From contig CBDCFL010000024.1 in assembly GCA_965216135.1 (NCBI GenBank), positions 806,001-870,000 on the forward strand: a DNA stretch of 64,000 bases. Direction: 5' to 3'. Below, piece after piece: positions 18,929 through 27,900 of this stretch (position 1 is its first letter; every line of letters begins with the position of its first letter). Source of the DNA: CBDCFL01 sp965216135 (GTDB lineage: Bacteria; Pseudomonadota; Alphaproteobacteria; Rhodobacterales; Rhodobacteraceae). The translations under genes were made by a program, and so were the position numbers. The notes under the pieces were generated by a model, which worked only from the letters and a program-made list of their open reading frames with translations, did no database searches and had not been told where the DNA came from.

Positions 18929-19477
18929 AGCCCTGGTTTGAGATACCGGTTCTCAACTGGCACGCCGACAGGCTGACGGTGATGTATCAGCGCCAATATA
19001 TCGAGAGCGCCCAGCGCTTTGTGGGCGCGCCTAGCGCGCCGCGCTTGATCTCTTTGCTCTGGCCAACGACGGAACTGCATTTCGCCATGGATCTGGCCCC
19101 CGGATATGCAATTTGTTTACAATCACAGCCAGCTACTTGACCGCACCGGTTTTGTTGACTGGCCCGCGCTCGAGGACCGCCGTCACCTGTTGCGCCTTTG
19201 GCTATCCCTGCCGGACGACCGCGCCCTGCCGCCTAGCTTTGCGCAACGCTACGGCTCGGTTGAGATCGGCAACCGCGGCGGGATCATGGTCGCCGGAACC
19301 AAATTGCACGCGCCGCTTGATTGATGTGTCGAAATTGCGCCCTGAACATCCGGCTACGCGCGGCGCGTCACGGACAGAATGGATATTTTTGGCAAGATGA
19401 ACTTGGCGAGGCTTTCCCTTGCCCGCCCCAAAGGTTAGAGCGTCCGGACCCGCGATTTTGTGACAGGACGCCGCCCG

Positions 19478-22477
19478 ATGGCGATGGACAAGACTTTCGA
19501 TGCTGGCCAGGCCGAGGCGCGCATTTACGCCGCCTGGGAAGCGACCGGCGCGTTCAAAGCGGGCGCCAACAAATCGCGCGACGAGACTTTCACCATCATG
19601 ATCCCGCCGCCCAATGTGACCGGCGCGCTGCATATGGGTCACGCCTTTAACAACACGTTGCAGGACATTCTGATGCGCTGGCACCGGATGCGGGGGTTCG
19701 ACACGCTCTGGCAGCCGGGCCAGGACCATGCAGGCATCGCGACGCAGTTGCAGGTAGAAAAGATGCTGGCCGAATCCCAGCAGGAAAGCCGCGCTGAGAT
19801 GGGGCGCCAGAAGTTTCTCGAAAAGGTCTGGGAATGGAAAGAGCAATACGGCTCGACCATCATCGACCAGCTGAAACGCCTTGGCGCGTCCTGCGACTGG
19901 TCGCGCAACGCCTTCACCATGTCGGGTAATTTTCCCGATGCGGTGCTGAAAGTCTTCGTTGATCTCTACAACAAAGGCCTGATCTATCGCGGCAAACGTC
20001 TGGTCAACTGGGACCCGCATTTTGAAACCGCGATTTCCGATCTTGAGGTTGAGAGTATCGAGGTCGACGGCCAAATGTGGCATTTCAAATACCCGCTCGA
20101 GGCCGGGCAAACCTATGAATACCTTGAAAAAGACGAAGACGGCACCGTCACCTTGCGCGAAACCCGCGACTACATTTCCATCGCCACCACCCGCCCCGAA
20201 ACCATGCTGGGCGACGGTGCTGTGGCGGTGCATCCCGATGATGAACGCTACGCGCCGATCGTCGGCAAGCTCTGTGAAATCCCGGTCGGCCCCAAGCAAC
20301 ATCGCCGCCTGATCCCGATCATCACCGACACCTACCCTGTCATGGATTTCGGCTCCGGTGCGGTGAAAATCACCGGTGGCCACGATAAGAATGACTACGA
20401 GGTCGCCATACGTAACAACATCCCGATGTACAGCCTGTTGGATACCCGCGCGGTGATGCGCGACGACGGCACGCCCTATGCCGAAACAGCCGCCCGCGCC
20501 AAAGCGATCGCAGAGGGTGCCAACTGGGATGAGGCCGAGATCGACTCGCTGAACCTGGTGCCTGACGCCTATCGCGGGCTGGACCGGTTTGAGGCGCGAA
20601 AAGCCGTGGTCGCGGACATCAACGCCGAGGGCCTGATGATCATGGTCGAGGGCAAAAAGATCATGCAGCCCTTCACCGACCGCTCAAAAGTGGTGATGGA
20701 GGCGATGCTGACCGACCAATGGTATGTCGACGCCGCCAAACTGGCCGGGCCAGCTATGGATGCGGTGAATGACGGGCGGGTGCGGATCATCCCCGAGCGC
20801 GAGAAAAAGGTCTGGGATCACTGGATGCAGAATATCGAGCCGTGGTGTATTTCGCGGCAATTGTGGTGGGGGCATCGGATACCGGTGTGGTATGGGCCAC
20901 CAAAAATCGTCGCGCAGCAAATCGCGGAAGGCAATAAGGACATTCAGGCAGATGACGCTGAGATAATGTTCTGTGGTGCGAACAAGAACGAAATCAGGGC
21001 ACAAGCCAAGACATTCTATGATTGCGACATTGATATTGTTGTAACTGACACCGACGCTGAATTTCACGACGTCGATGGCAGGCAGCGAGCGACACCCGGT
21101 GGTGGATATTATTGGTGGGACAGCGACAAAAAGCGGGGATTCGTAGAGATTTCCCGCGACCCCGACGTCCTCGACACCTGGTTCTCCTCCGGCCTCTGGC
21201 CCATCGGCACGCTTGGCTGGCCCGAGCAGACCGACGCGCTGAAAACCTACTTCCCGACCTCAACCCTGATCACCGGCACCGACATCCTGTTCTTCTGGGT
21301 CGCCCGGATGATGATGATGCAGCTCGAGGTCGTCAAAGACATCCCCTTCCACACTGTTTACCTCCACTCGCTGGTTCGCGACGAGAAGGGCGTTAAAATG
21401 TCCAAGACGCTCGGCAACGTCACCGACCCGCTCGAGCTGATCGACGAGTTTGGCGCCGACGCCACCCGCTTCACCATGGCCTCGATGGCGGCCATCGGCG
21501 GCACGCTGAAATTATCCACCGACCGCGTCAAAGGTTACCGCAACTTCACGACCAAGCTTTGGAACGCCGCCCGGTTTGCCGAAATGAACGGCGTTTTCGG
21601 TTTGCCAAAAGGTTCGACGGAAAGCCGACAGAAAGCCGACGCAAATCAGACGGTCAATAAATGGATCATCGGCGAGGTCGCCAAGACCCGGATCGCGGTC
21701 GACGAGGCGCTGCAAAGCTACCGCTTCAACGACGCCGCATCGACGCTCTATTCCTTCATCTGGGGCACGTTTTGCGACTGGTATTTGGAATTTTCAAAGC
21801 CGCTGTTTAACTCGGAAAACGCTGAAATCATTGAGGAAACCAGGCGAACTATGGCCTGGGCGCTGGACCAGTGTCTGATCCTGGCCCACCCGATCATGCC
21901 GTTTGTGACAGAAGAAATATGGGGCCTGTCAGCCAGTCGCGCCAATCCGCTTGTCCACACCGACTGGCCCAGCTATGGCCTTGAACTTGTTGACGAAAAA
22001 GCCGATCGTGAGATGAACTGGGTGATCCGGCTGATCGAAGACATCCGCTCGACTCGCCAGCAGTTGCATGTCCCCGCCGGTGCCAAAATACCGATGTTAC
22101 AAATTGATCTGGACGAAGCCGGAAAATCGGTGCTTTCCAACAACCTGGACCTCATACTTAAACTGGCACGCATCACCGACATTGCTGATTGCACGACCCT
22201 GCCCAAAGGTGCGGTGACCATCCCCGCCGGAGGCGGCACTTTCGCCCTGCCGCTGGCCGATGTCATTGATATTGCTAAGGAAAAGGAACGTCTTGAAAAA
22301 ACGATAGGGAAACTCGACAAAGAGCTTGGCGGGTTGGATGGCCGCCTCAAAAACCCCAAATTCGTCGCCGGCGCCCCCGATGATGTCGTCGCTGAAACCC
22401 GCGCCAATCTCGCCGCCCGAACTGATGAGCGTTCCAAACTTCAGGCGGCAGTGGAGCGTCTCGCAGAACTTTCCTAA
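19478..22477 (+). CDS. valS: Valine–tRNA ligase
   Basis: A class I synthetase of 999 residues. HIGH-type motif HMGH within PPPNVTGALHMGH; KMSKS-type motif GVKMSKTLGN; Rossmann, editing (about 20150-20500), anticodon-binding and C-terminal coiled-coil arm (EKERLEKTIGKLDKELGGLDG) all present. ATG at 19478 (MAMDKTF) is chosen over one six codons earlier since family members begin there. The connective segment at about 20880-21130 has visibly lower GC and unfamiliar residues compared with its surroundings but stays in frame. The protein charges tRNA-Val and proofreads Thr. Confidence 0.95.
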   Translation: MAMDKTFDAGQAEARIYAAWEATGAFKAGANKSRDETFTIMIPPPNVTGALHMGHAFNNTLQDILMRWHRMRGFDTLWQPGQDHAGIATQLQVEKMLAESQQESRAEMGRQKFLEKVWEWKEQYGSTIIDQLKRLGASCDWSRNAFTMSGNFPDAVLKVFVDLYNKGLIYRGKRLVNWDPHFETAISDLEVESIEVDGQMWHFKYPLEAGQTYEYLEKDEDGTVTLRETRDYISIATTRPETMLGDGAVAVHPDDERYAPIVGKLCEIPVGPKQHRRLIPIITDTYPVMDFGSGAVKITGGHDKNDYEVAIRNNIPMYSLLDTRAVMRDDGTPYAETAARAKAIAEGANWDEAEIDSLNLVPDAYRGLDRFEARKAVVADINAEGLMIMVEGKKIMQPFTDRSKVVMEAMLTDQWYVDAAKLAGPAMDAVNDGRVRIIPEREKKVWDHWMQNIEPWCISRQLWWGHRIPVWYGPPKIVAQQIAEGNKDIQADDAEIMFCGANKNEIRAQAKTFYDCDIDIVVTDTDAEFHDVDGRQRATPGGGYYWWDSDKKRGFVEISRDPDVLDTWFSSGLWPIGTLGWPEQTDALKTYFPTSTLITGTDILFFWVARMMMMQLEVVKDIPFHTVYLHSLVRDEKGVKMSKTLGNVTDPLELIDEFGADATRFTMASMAAIGGTLKLSTDRVKGYRNFTTKLWNAARFAEMNGVFGLPKGSTESRQKADANQTVNKWIIGEVAKTRIAVDEALQSYRFNDAASTLYSFIWGTFCDWYLEFSKPLFNSENAEIIEETRRTMAWALDQCLILAHPIMPFVTEEIWGLSASRANPLVHTDWPSYGLELVDEKADREMNWVIRLIEDIRSTRQQLHVPAGAKIPMLQIDLDEAGKSVLSNNLDLILKLARITDIADCTTLPKGAVTIPAGGGTFALPLADVIDIAKEKERLEKTIGKLDKELGGLDGRLKNPKFVAGAPDDVVAETRANLAARTDERSKLQAAVERLAELS

Positions 22478-22514
22478 ACCATTCATTGTTCAGGAAATAC
22501 TCCCGCCGGAGGCA

Positions 22515-22545
22515 CCGCGCCCGCCGCCCGGGCGGGCGCAATTGT
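22515..22545 (+). terminator. GC hairpin after valS
   Basis: GCGCCCGCC pairs with GGCGGGCGC across a 5-base loop, shortly downstream of the valS stop and before the aminotransferase start. There is no T-run, so it may slow or end transcription or simply be one of the GC palindromes common in this genome. Confidence 0.4.
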
Positions 22546-22581
22546 CTTGACGCCGCAGGCGTATCAATTGACTAATCCCGC

Positions 22582-23718
22582 ATGAAAAACTCAATCGCCA
22601 ATGCCCCGCGCGGCCCGCGCCTGACCGATATCGCGGCCAGCCTGCCATCAACCGTCCCCTTCATCGGCCCCGAGGCCCAGGAACGCGCCCGCGGCCGTCC
22701 GTTCAAAGCCCGCATCGGTGCGAACGAAAACGTCTTCGGCCCCTCGCCAAAAGCCGTCCATGCCATGGCGAACGCCGCCGCCGCCACGTGGAAATACGGC
22801 GATCCGGAAAACCACGATCTCAAGCATGCATTGGCCGTGCACCACCGCGTCGCACCCGAAAATATCGTTGTGGCTGAAGGCGTTGACGCGCTTCTGGGGT
22901 ACCTGGTCCGTCTTATCGCTGGGCCTGGCGACCGGGTGGTCACCTCACACGGGGCCTATCCGACGTTCAATTATCACGTTGCCGGATATGGTGCCGAACT
23001 GGTCACGGTGCCTTACTGGCAAGACGCGGAAAACCCCGCCGCGCTGGTCGCCAAAGCCAGGGAAGTTGGCGCGAAACTCATCTTCCTGGCCAACCCCGAC
23101 AACCCGATGGGCACCTGGCACGACGCGGCCACCATTCAGGCCGCGATCAATGACGTGCCGGATGGTTGCCTGATCTGCCTGGACGAGGCTTACGTCGAAT
23201 TTGCCCCCACCGGCACCGCCCCGCCGTTTGATACCGGCGACCCGCGTGTCATTAGAATGCGCACGTTTTCCAAGGCTTACGGCATGGCCGGCGCGCGTGT
23301 CGGCTATGCTACCGGCGCGCCCGGGCTGATCAAATCCTTCGACAAGATCCGCAATCATTTCGGCGTGAACCGCATGGCGCAGGTCGGCGCGTTGGCGGCG
23401 CTGGCTGATCGGCCGTATTTGCAAAGCGTGATCGAGCGGGTCGATGCGGCGCGCAAACGCATCGGCGCAATCGTGGCAGAATGCGGTCTTGCCACGGTGC
23501 CGTCGGCCACAAATTTTGTCGCCGTCGATTGCGGCAGAGATGGCGAATTCGCAGGCGCTGTTCTCAATGCTTTGATATCGCGCGATGTTTTCGTGCGTAT
23601 GCCGTTTGTCGCGCCACAAAACAGATGTATCCGAATATCTGCCGGAACCCGAGACGACCTCAACTGCCTGCAAGCCGCCCTTGCCCCCGCCTTGGCTGAG
23701 GCAAGCGAGAAACGCTGA
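22582..23718 (+). CDS. Class I/II PLP-dependent aminotransferase, histidinol-phosphate aminotransferase type
   Basis: 378 residues. ANENVFGPS near residue 48 contacts the substrate; LANPDNPMGT, the Asp in CLDEAYVEF and the PLP-binding Lys in TFSKAYGMAGARVGY are all present; the Arg of IRISAGT near the C-terminus binds the carboxylate. It belongs to the HisC branch, which transfers an amino group onto imidazole-acetol phosphate, but relatives act on aromatic amino acids, so the symbol is left open. It stands alone between valS and a terminator. Confidence 0.85.
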   Translation: MKNSIANAPRGPRLTDIAASLPSTVPFIGPEAQERARGRPFKARIGANENVFGPSPKAVHAMANAAAATWKYGDPENHDLKHALAVHHRVAPENIVVAEGVDALLGYLVRLIAGPGDRVVTSHGAYPTFNYHVAGYGAELVTVPYWQDAENPAALVAKAREVGAKLIFLANPDNPMGTWHDAATIQAAINDVPDGCLICLDEAYVEFAPTGTAPPFDTGDPRVIRMRTFSKAYGMAGARVGYATGAPGLIKSFDKIRNHFGVNRMAQVGALAALADRPYLQSVIERVDAARKRIGAIVAECGLATVPSATNFVAVDCGRDGEFAGAVLNALISRDVFVRMPFVAPQNRCIRISAGTRDDLNCLQAALAPALAEASEKR

Positions 23719-23753
23719 CGTGGCTTTTCGTTAACTTTCGATGTGGAAACACC

Positions 23754-23773
23754 AGGCGGAGGCGCCTTTTTTT
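23754..23773 (+). terminator. Rho-independent terminator
   Basis: AGGCG-GAGG-CGCCT stem-loop followed directly by seven T residues, 35 bases after the aminotransferase stop. It fits the classic form. Confidence 0.8.
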
Positions 23774-23878
23774 ACCGCTGCTGGTATTTTGCGTCGCAAT
23801 CACAGCGGGTGCTGCTGATCAAAACATAGAATGCTAGAGCGTTTGCAATGGGTTATGGTACTTTGTTGATACCAGTGC

Positions 23879-24286
23879 CTAGGATTTAGCACCGCCCACC
23901 CGCTCCGCCTTTTTGCGCACCAGAACCGAACGCAGATCGTGCATCGCCAGCAACAATCGGTCGGTAATATTTTCCAGATCATCGTCAGATGCGCGCCCCG
24001 ACGCCCAATGCGCGGTCAGATTGAGATGGTCGATGGTGCGATGGATGTCATCCAGATCCCGCCGCGCCAGCAGCGCGCGGCGCGTCTCAAGCCAGGTCGC
24101 GATCTCGGCGTGATCAGCATCGCTCAAGACCCGGTCGCCTTGCGGTCTGATCTCACCATTGCGGATATTCACAAACGCGATAGGGTCCATTTCGATGCGC
24201 TGCTGGCGGTTTTCAATATCCACCCGAAACACCTGCGCGCCGTTTTCGCGGATCCGGAAGTAATAGTCGGGAAGTGCGGGAATCAT
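23879..24286 (-). CDS. Conserved hypothetical protein
   Basis: 135 residues, soluble, rich in charged residues, no signal peptide or membrane segment. It opens with LPDYYFRIRENGAQVFRV and contains NIRNGEI and HDLRSVLVRKKAER. I recall similar unnamed proteins in Rhodobacterales but no function. The next feature upstream is an IS-A copy whose end is about 120 bp from this start, so its promoter may be affected. Confidence 0.75.
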   Translation of the reverse strand: MIPALPDYYFRIRENGAQVFRVDIENRQQRIEMDPIAFVNIRNGEIRPQGDRVLSDADHAEIATWLETRRALLARRDLDDIHRTIDHLNLTAHWASGRASDDDLENITDRLLLAMHDLRSVLVRKKAERVGGAKS

Positions 24287-24408
24287 TGGGTTTCTCTGGT
24301 CCGTTGGCTTGGTCGCAATGGGCTCGCTTGCATTGGATTATCCAAAACAGCCCAACTTGTCACGAACGAGCAACCGGTGCCGTTTTCCGCCTTCAGCATT
24401 AGCTAATA

Positions 24409-25566
24409 CCAGCGGCATTTAACATTGACCGATATGGGCCCATTTTCGCATTCCGATTGATGTGATGGTTTCGGGCTGTGCGATGAGCTTGTTCCAAGCT
24501 TCGCATCCAGCATCGACGATGGCATTGTAGTCTTCGAACACGCGGTTGGAGAGCCAATTGGCGCGCAAGTACTGCCAGATATTTTCCACCGGGTTCAGTT
24601 CCGGAGCGCGCGATGGCAGCAGGATGATGGTGAGGTTCTTCGGGACTTTGAGTTTGCCGGTGGTGTGCCATCCGGCCCGATCCATCAGCACAACCGCATG
24701 GGCCTTTCGGGCGACGTGGCGGCTGATCTCGTCGAGATGCATCTGCATGGCTTGCGCGTCCGCCCAAGGCAGCATGAGCGCCGCCCCCTTGCCGTGAGCC
24801 GGACAGATGGCGCCGAACAGATAGGCGTTGTGATAGCGCTGATCGGCCGGCTGGCGGGGGCGCGTGCCCTTTCTCGCCCACAGGCGCGTCAGGCCATTCT
24901 TCTGGCCAAGGCGTGCTTCGTCCTGGAACCAGATCTCCACCGGCGTTCCCGCTGGCAGGTCAGCTATATGCACCTGGAGCGTGTCGGCGAAGTTTTTTTT
25001 AAACGCCTCGATGATCCGCTTATCCTGCCTGGGATGCTGCGGGCGGGCGCTGATATGGGCAAAGCCCAGTTCGCCAAGCAGTCTGGATATCCCGCGCTCG
25101 GAATAGATGACGCCAAAGCGCGCCTCGATCACCCGCTTCAGGTCGATCCGCCGCCAGCGGACAACCCCGTCCACCGCCGGATCGGGGCCGGTCTCGACAA
25201 TCTCGCCAAGTTCTTTCATCTGGACATCGCTCAGGTAGCGCGTCCGGCCCGCGCCCTTGCGGTTGGTGAGGCCATCCGGTCCCTCTTCGTTGAACCGGTG
25301 AACCCAGTCCCGCAGGGTTTGGCGATCCATCCCACCGATCCTTGCGGCCTCTCCACGGCGCATGCCATCGTAGACCGCCGCAAGAGACAACAGACGGCGG
25401 CTCTGCCGGGCATCCTTGCAACGGCTGGCGAGTTTACGAAGGTGGCGGGCATCAAAGTCGCGACGAAGCGGAACACTGGCTGGCATGGCGATCCTCCTTT
25501 GCCAACCTTGAATCAGATCAAAACCGATTTGGGAATCCCCACAGAGTCAGAAATTGATGCCGTTGG
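24409..25566 (-). mobile_element. IS630-type element IS-A, copy 2 (intact)
   Basis: 1158 bp between TA at 24407-24408 and TA at 25567-25568, same length as copy 1 and inverted relative to it. It lies at the very 3' end of the aspartate aminotransferase gene. Confidence 0.92.
24419..25486 (-). CDS. IS630 family transposase (IS-A)
   Basis: 355 residues, nearly identical to the protein at 7957 (Asn in place of Lys near the C-terminus). Catalytic residues DEARLG, MDRAGWH and NPVENIW are intact, as is the in-frame A8 run. Near-identity of the two copies implies recent transposition. Confidence 0.95.
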   Translation of the reverse strand: MPASVPLRRDFDARHLRKLASRCKDARQSRRLLSLAAVYDGMRRGEAARIGGMDRQTLRDWVHRFNEEGPDGLTNRKGAGRTRYLSDVQMKELGEIVETGPDPAVDGVVRWRRIDLKRVIEARFGVIYSERGISRLLGELGFAHISARPQHPRQDKRIIEAFKKNFADTLQVHIADLPAGTPVEIWFQDEARLGQKNGLTRLWARKGTRPRQPADQRYHNAYLFGAICPAHGKGAALMLPWADAQAMQMHLDEISRHVARKAHAVVLMDRAGWHTTGKLKVPKNLTIILLPSRAPELNPVENIWQYLRANWLSNRVFEDYNAIVDAGCEAWNKLIAQPETITSIGMRKWAHIGQC

Positions 25567-25570
25567 TATA

Positions 25571-26765
25571 AGCCCCCCACAAAATCGCTGAATGCGCCTG
25601 CACGCTTCTTCCAGTGCGGCATCGGATGCGGGTAGCTGAGGCGAAACGCCGGTGAAAGCCCGAACGCCGCGCCGAATACGACCGCCACGCCTTCCTCTTC
25701 CAAAAGCGCCCGCGCAAAGGCTTCGTCATCTTTGATCACCGCGCCGCGCCCGGATATTTTTTCGATGCAACTGTCGATCTGGGGATAAACGTAAAATGCC
25801 CCATCGGGCAAATCGCAAGTGATGCCAGTGGCTTGATTGAGCATCGAGACCACCAGATCACGGCGTCTTTGAAAGACAGCGCAGTTTTCGGCGAGCATAT
25901 CCTGTGGCCCGTTGAGTGCCGCAACAGCCGCCCATTGGCTGATCGAACAGGGGTTCGTCGTCGATTGCGACTGGATTTTGCGCATCGCGTCGATCAGCTC
26001 TTTCGGCCCGCCGCAATAGCCAATCCGCCAGCCGGTCATCGCATAAGCCTTGCTGACCCCGTTGCACGTAAGTGTGCGGTCCTTCAGCGCCGGTTCGATC
26101 TGGGCAGGTGTGGAAAACTGAAATCCGTCATAGACCAGATGCTCATAGATATCGTCCGTCATCACCCAGACCTGGGGATGGCGCAGCAATACCTGTGTCA
26201 GTGCCGCGATTTCGCCGCGCGTGTATCCCGCACCTGTCGGATTGGACGGCGAGTTCAGGATGAACCATTTTGTTCGCGGTGTTATTGCAGCTTCCAGCGG
26301 CTCGGGTGTTATCTTGAAGCCCTGGTCGATCCCGCAGGGTACCGGCACCGGTGTGCCGCCACAGAGTTTCACGATATCCGGGTAGCTCACCCAATACGGC
26401 GCGGGGATGATAACTTCGTCGCCGCAATCAAGTGTGGCCATCATGGCGTTAAAGATGATTTGTTTGCCGCCGGAGCCCACACTGATCTCTTCGACCCCAT
26501 ATGCCAGCCCGTTGTCGCGATCAAACTTGGCCGCTATGGCGGTCTTTAGTTCCGGGATGCCGTCCACGGCGGTGTATTTTGTGTGGCCATCATCAATCGC
26601 GCGATGCGCCGCCTGTTTGATGTGCAGCGGCGTGTCGAAATCCGGTTCGCCCGCGCCAAGTCCGATAATATCGCGCCCAGCAAGGCGCAGATCGCGCGCC
26701 AGCGAGGTTACAGCTACAGTTGGCGACGGATTTACGCTCGAAAGTGTCTTTGACAGGAAGGACAT
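25571..26765 (-). pseudogene. Pyridoxal-phosphate aspartate aminotransferase, frameshifted near the C-terminus
   Basis: Class I aminotransferase of about 398 residues converting aspartate and 2-oxoglutarate to oxaloacetate and glutamate. GAGEPDFDTP, NSPSNPTGAGY, the Asp/Tyr of TDDIYEHL and the PLP Lys of GVSKAYAMTGWRIGY are all present. Near 25629-25633 the frame slips: as read it continues SYPHPMPHWKK and runs on into IS-A to 25518, whereas a one-base shift gives SDAALEEACRRIQRFCGGL, the family's normal C-terminus. The normal end coincides with the IS-A border, so the stop codon has been lost to the insertion. About 370 of 398 residues are unaffected, so some activity could remain. Confidence 0.8.
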
Positions 26766-26845
26766 ATTGCCGCTCTGGTTTGAAAGTCGGGTTGAGACCT
26801 CTTAGGATGTGCGAAATTTCCATTCAAGATTGAAAGGCATTGCAG

Positions 26846-27244
26846 GTGACCATTATCGAGACCACCTCTGGGTATTATTCCGACGAGAACGCGACTTTCG
26901 GCGATCGGGTTGCGGCAGCGCGCGAGGCGTTGGGAATGTCGCAAATTGAGCTGGCCAAACGGCTGGGCGTCAAAGACAAGACCATTGGCAGCTGGGAGGA
27001 CGATCTTTCAGAGCCACGCGCCAACAAATTGCATGTGCTGTCCGGCGTTTTGAACGTGTCGATGCGGTGGATTCTGACCGGCTTTGGTGACGGGATTGAA
27101 GCCCCGGGATCAGGCAACGGTCTTGACCCCGAGGTTACGTCGCTGTTGACCGAACTTCGCGAGTTGCGCGGCAAAAGCGCCGCGCTGGGCGAACGCATCG
27201 GCCGCGTCGAAAAGCGCCTTCGCGCCGCCTTGAAAGCAAAATGA
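26846..27244 (+). CDS. XRE/HTH_3-type transcriptional regulator
   Basis: 132 residues. A lambda-repressor-like helix-turn-helix occupies about residues 18-72 (ATFGDRVAAAREALGMSQIELAKRLGVKDKTIGSWEDDLSEPR). The C-terminal third is a short helical segment (ELRELRGKSAALGERIGRVEKRLRAAL in outline) likely to be a coiled coil for dimerisation. GTG at 26846 is favoured because AAAGG is 8 bases upstream; TTG at 26840 is an alternative. It ends 4 bases into the sdhE start, so the two are coupled. Target genes unknown. Confidence 0.85.
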   Translation: MTIIETTSGYYSDENATFGDRVAAAREALGMSQIELAKRLGVKDKTIGSWEDDLSEPRANKLHVLSGVLNVSMRWILTGFGDGIEAPGSGNGLDPEVTSLLTELRELRGKSAALGERIGRVEKRLRAALKAK

Positions 27245-27519
27245 CGGCCAGCGACGCTGAGGCGCGGCTCAAACGGGCCCGCATACGCGCCTGGCGGCGC
27301 GGCACCAAAGAAATGGACCTGATCCTTGGGCCTTTCGCCGATGCTCGGCTGGCTGAGTTGAGCGCGGCCCGTCAGGCCGCCTTTGATGCGCTGCTGGCTG
27401 AAAATGATCACGATCTCTACCTCTGGCTGTCTGGTCAGGTTCCACCGGCTGAGCGCCATGCGGAAATAGTTTCGACGGTCACCCAGTTCATTCAGTCGCG
27501 GGTTGGCGCAAACAGGTGA
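27241..27519 (+). CDS. sdhE: FAD assembly factor SdhE (succinate dehydrogenase flavinylation)
   Basis: 92 residues, the usual size. It has the RGxxE motif (RRGTKEMD, about residues 20-27), which promotes covalent FAD attachment to SdhA, and the typical LYLWLSGQ segment. Cytoplasmic. It overlaps the XRE regulator by 4 bases. No sdh genes are in the window. Confidence 0.9.
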   Translation: MTASDAEARLKRARIRAWRRGTKEMDLILGPFADARLAELSAARQAAFDALLAENDHDLYLWLSGQVPPAERHAEIVSTVTQFIQSRVGANR

Positions 27520-27900
27520 CCGCTGAGTCCCAGACAGCCTGTTCGCCACAATCTCCGGTGATCAGCTAAGTGCAGAAAATCTTCGCCATTTAACCGAATA
27601 TTGGGGAAATTCGCGCAAATCTCTGCTGGTCACGTCCACGCCGGAGAGTTTGATGAGCATGTTATCCCCGATCGGCCCGAAAACCGAAACAAGCTTCATG
27701 TCACAATATCTGGACACGCTGTCTTTGGTTGAGCGGTTGCATCGCCTCTTGCTGGACGTCATCAAGGACGAATTTGAGCGCATCGGGCTTTTGGAGATCA
27801 ACGCCGTTCAGGCGCTCTTGCTTTTCAACGTTGGTGAAAACGAGGTCACCGCGGGCGAGCTTAAAACCCGCGGTTATTACCAGGGGTCCAACGTCAGTTA

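Larger units (their letters stand above)
17060..19324 (+). pseudogene. TauD/TfdA-type 2-oxoglutarate oxygenase, split by an IS1595 element
   Basis: The N-terminal part (17060-17698) reads cleanly to the TSD and contains the iron motif HTDSADVVGL. The gene resumes after the insertion at 18937 with FEIPVLNW and ends at 19324 with MVAGTKLHAPLD; the distal His is in YNHSQLLDRTG and the Arg in LLRLWLSLP. Without the IS the product would be about 340 residues. The second part also has two shifts: near 19063 (AACGACGGAACTG) and near 19107 (CCCGGATATG, one base short). It is the third gene of the coupled oxygenase–HD–oxygenase set, overlapping the HD gene by 4 bases. As read, it is dead. Confidence 0.8.
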
